From assembly GCF_000504165.1 (NCBI RefSeq), contig NZ_AYSE01000006.1:124001-188000 (forward strand): 64,000 bases of DNA, in the 5' to 3' direction. The notes under the pieces are model-generated. The model had not been told where the DNA came from and did not search any database. It saw only the letters and a program-made list of their open reading frames with translations. The stretch comes from Bacillus sp. FJAT-14578. Its GTDB lineage: Bacteria > Bacillota > Bacilli > Bacillales > Bacillaceae_H. The position numbers were made by a program, and so were the translations under genes. Below are positions 62,801 through 64,000 of this stretch, one piece after another; position 1 is the stretch's first letter, and each line of letters begins with the position of its first letter.

Positions 62801-63468
62801 GACTGTCCGTTTGCTTGAATACCGCCGTCAGGACCAAACTCGCTTGCATATTTCCAATTTTTCAAATCTGGAGAAGTATAGAACATCACTCTATCTTTCG
62901 CAGCTAGAGACATCACCCATTGATTTGTCTCATTGTGCCAAAAAACTTTTGGGTCGCGCCAGTCAGGAATCGGGGCATCCGGCATAACAGGATTACCTTC
63001 ATACTTTTTCCATGTCCTTCCTTTATCATTGCTGTACGCAATACTTTGAACTTGTCCCTTTTCTCCAGAATGAGTAAAGATTGCAACCATTGCTTCTTTA
63101 CCAAATCCCGCTGTATTGTTCCAATCAATGACCGCACTTCCTGAGAAAATATCGCCATTTTCATCAGGAGATAAGGCAAGAGGAAGTTGTTTCCAGTGCA
63201 CTAAATCGGTACTGACGGCATGACCCCAATGCATCGGTCCCCACGTTGTTCCATAAGGATAGTACTGATAAAAAAGATGATATTCCCCTGCATAATAGAC
63301 CATCCCGTTTGGATCATTCATCCAGTTTGCTTCAGGAGTAAAATGATATTGAGGCCGATAATCCTCATTGTAGTAGCTTGAATCGACTGCATAAACAGGC
63401 AAAGACATCGTTAGGAACAATATAAAGATGATTCCTATTTGTATCAATTTCTTTTCTCGTCTCTTCAT
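59851..63468 (-). CDS. Secreted GH32 fructan hydrolase (levanase type) with inserted binding modules
   Basis: The 1205-residue enzyme has a signal peptide (MKRREKKLIQIG to PVYA) and the GH32 catalytic signatures WMNDPNG (nucleophile Asp52), WRDPKVF (Asp172) and WECPALF (acid/base Glu732). Residues about 215-728 interrupt the propeller. They contain two similar lectin-like modules (about 215-358 and 359-530; KVFLDGKQ and KVYLDDNL words, as in CBM66) and a third beta-sandwich (533-700, HDFETGDLTGW to HINIDDVNVYN). The GH32 beta-sandwich follows (about 880-1015), then a C-terminal CBM66-like module (1024-1205). B. subtilis SacC has only one CBM66. The ATG at 63468 follows AGAGGGTAGGGG. It probably hydrolyses levan or inulin outside the cell. 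Confidence 0.92.
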   Translation of the reverse strand: MKRREKKLIQIGIIFILFLTMSLPVYAVDSSYYNEDYRPQYHFTPEANWMNDPNGMVYYAGEYHLFYQYYPYGTTWGPMHWGHAVSTDLVHWKQLPLALSPDENGDIFSGSAVIDWNNTAGFGKEAMVAIFTHSGEKGQVQSIAYSNDKGRTWKKYEGNPVMPDAPIPDWRDPKVFWHNETNQWVMSLAAKDRVMFYTSPDLKNWKYASEFGPDGGIQANGQSGAYSYTLSPQKGGSFTLEGDITLVEKNGREGAGGLVFRSNTDATSAYMAKVDAEKDLVTLSKIDQGKVTDIASKSINLETSQTYHVKVEAEASQLKVFLDGKQAVEGTDSSFENGQFGLTAWNSTAVFRNVEFTNKTNFVTNLSGWRNVSGTWNDTNDGKRGNYDGDAFIMSEDQGERFSYEAGITISGDKGGKGSGSLVFRADENAKNGYAASIDASTDTIKLTKLENGIATVIAETPTKINTDQMYRLKVNAADDQIKVYLDDNLIHDVKDATFSSGLFGLHVGNSSALFQNVNKGKYIVTDAKEIENHDFETGDLTGWKAVRGDAFTNDHVTDTASYWGGSFDQQETYHYWGFSDKHKGDDATGEMHSSYFKLSGSGEINLLIGGGNDITNRYVSLVRASDDKELIHQANTKFANEQYRRYVWDASKYVGEVVYIKVVDNATGGWGHINIDDVNVYNTGNMPAQVDKVAQESQVAEQRDNGKLTDWNTVTGDWVASTYGSNNGIWECPALFQLPVDGNPNNKKWVLQVSINDGAPAGGSGMQYFVGDFDGKTFKSENPPQQTLWSDYGADFYAGVEWSGIEGENGEKYWLGWMSNWQYANNTPTTIWRSSTSLPRELELTKTTEGLRLKQTPISLQGIRKHQEKTAFENKTISGNSNLLSGIAGDTFEIIAEFDVSGTKATEFGLQVRKGSTEQATIGYDVSSRKLFVDRTNSGGFNFGQNVKGKHTAPLSSTDGTVKMHIFLDRSSVEVFGNNGVSVITNQLFPLPASNGLELYSKGGEVKLKSLNIYPLKSIWGKSPVHTKMSGWTTVNGLWADTIAGKQGQSQGDAFILSNEKGSDFTYEAKIKVLDTDSHLSDPSKDTVGNPIGAGALVFRSDADAKNAYAANVDILNNTVKLVKFADGRGSDLAVYNDNGKLELETNTDYHLKVVTKGESIKVYLDDKLVIETADSTFKDGYAGLNVWHSTTVFNQIKYNSEKQ

Positions 63469-63567
63469 TCCCCTACCCTCTTTCATTCTATAGCTGATAG
63501 TGATGGAAGCTTTGGGTTGTGCGGTACAGACGTTTAGCATAGGCATGTTTTAAAGTGCTTCCTTCAA

Positions 63568-63634
63568 AAAACCGCTTACTAAATTCTACTCTACAAGCAA
63601 CGTGCTGTTGTGGTATTAAATAGCAAGCGGTTTT
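63568..63634 (-). terminator. Terminator-like leader structure between rbsC and the levanase gene
   Basis: AAAACCGCTT and AAGCGGTTTT pair across a 47-base loop that holds a smaller CAAC/GTTG hairpin. T6 follows on the minus strand. It may end the upstream transporter operon or regulate read-through into the levanase gene. Confidence 0.55.
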
Positions 63635-63661
63635 CCACGTTTTTTATTTTACCGTCTAAGA

Positions 63662-64000
63662 TTATTTAGTACGAAGTCGGTCCAAAAGAACTGCAAGAAT
63701 AATGACTCCCCCCTTTATGACAAGCTGCCAATAATAGCTAACATCCAACAAAGTAAGGCCGTTACTGAGCACTCCCATGATCAATGCCCCGATAATCGTT
63801 CCTTGAATGGTTCCAACGCCTCCAGTAAAGCTTGTGCCGCCAAGGATAACGGCAGCGATGGCATCAAGTTCGAATCCAACACCGGCTGTCGGCTGTCCGG
63901 AATACAATCGGCCTGCAAGAACGACTCCAGCAAGTCCTGATAATAAGCCGCTTATCATATATACCTTTATTAAGTTTGCTGCTACCTTTATCCCAGTAAG
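63662..64000 (-). CDS. rbsC: Ribose-type ABC transporter permease, C-terminal part
   Basis: The frame is open to the right window edge and encodes the last 112 residues of an RbsC-family permease. It has the hallmark GVGFELDAIAAVILGGTSF, the helix GTIIGALIMGVLSNGLTLL and VSYYWQLVIKGGVIILAVLLD. RbsC forms the channel for pentose or other monosaccharide uptake. The true start lies outside the window. It is just upstream of the levanase on the same strand, so an imported sugar related to fructan breakdown is plausible. Confidence 0.9.
   Translation of the reverse strand, partial: LTGIKVAANLIKVYMISGLLSGLAGVVLAGRLYSGQPTAGVGFELDAIAAVILGGTSFTGGVGTIQGTIIGALIMGVLSNGLTLLDVSYYWQLVIKGGVIILAVLLDRLRTK

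Overview
The window looks like chromosome from an endospore-forming Bacillaceae (Firmicutes). The signs are strong AGGAGG-type ribosome binding sites, frequent TTG starts, sporulation-linked genes (ytaF, a Spo0E-like phosphatase, KinA/KinE-style PAS kinases), a sigma-54 (SigL) enhancer system, a fructosamine (frl) operon with its GntR-type regulator, and IS231-, IS240/IS6- and IS605-type elements. The genus cannot be fixed from this sequence alone. No rRNA, tRNA or CRISPR array was seen.

Layout. 0-8 kb: ytaF, a 1408-residue P-type cation ATPase with a small companion gene, and divergent polyphosphate kinase. 8-13 kb: a ParB-like protein, a DUF1904 protein, and an operon of GDSL hydrolase, ABC ATPase, ABC permease and GH25 lysozyme. 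13-14.6 kb: an IscB RNA-guided nuclease with its HEARO-type omega RNA upstream. 15-16 kb: a broken PAS kinase and a cold-shock protein. 16.4-25 kb: a sigma-54-controlled cluster (FluG-like amidohydrolase, APC permease, M20 amidohydrolase and glutamine-synthetase-like ligase on the minus strand; enhancer-binding regulator and class III aminotransferase on the plus strand), probably for catabolism of an amine or amide through gamma-glutamyl intermediates. 25-29 kb: a DJ-1/PfpI protein, a TnpB element broken by one amber codon, and a metallophosphatase.

29-37.5 kb: an expanded frl regulon with three SIS-domain deglycases, an ABC sugar importer, a PfkB kinase and a GntR regulator. Four matching palindromic operators punctuate it. 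37.9-41.7 kb: an ABC exporter, a kinase fragment, and a secreted phosphorylcholine-phosphatase-like enzyme behind a leader terminator. 41.8-50.9 kb: a decaying, AT-rich, IS-riddled zone with IS240/IS6 remnants, a glutaminase pseudogene, a large PAS histidine kinase, and an intact IS231-like element nested in an IS6 remnant with an 11-bp target duplication.

51-59.7 kb: pssA, a serine recombinase with a likely res site plus a degraded second recombinase, a full group II intron inserted in a hairpin repeat, an unrecognised 196-residue protein, an MDR oxidoreductase and a Spo0E-like protein. 59.8-64 kb: a secreted GH32 fructanase whose catalytic propeller is interrupted by about 510 residues of binding modules, followed by the end of an rbsC-type permease gene. 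Three loci centre on scavenging of plant or Maillard sugars and amines (frl, levanase, sigma-54 cluster). The main surprise elements are the two OMEGA loci, IscB intact and TnpB broken.
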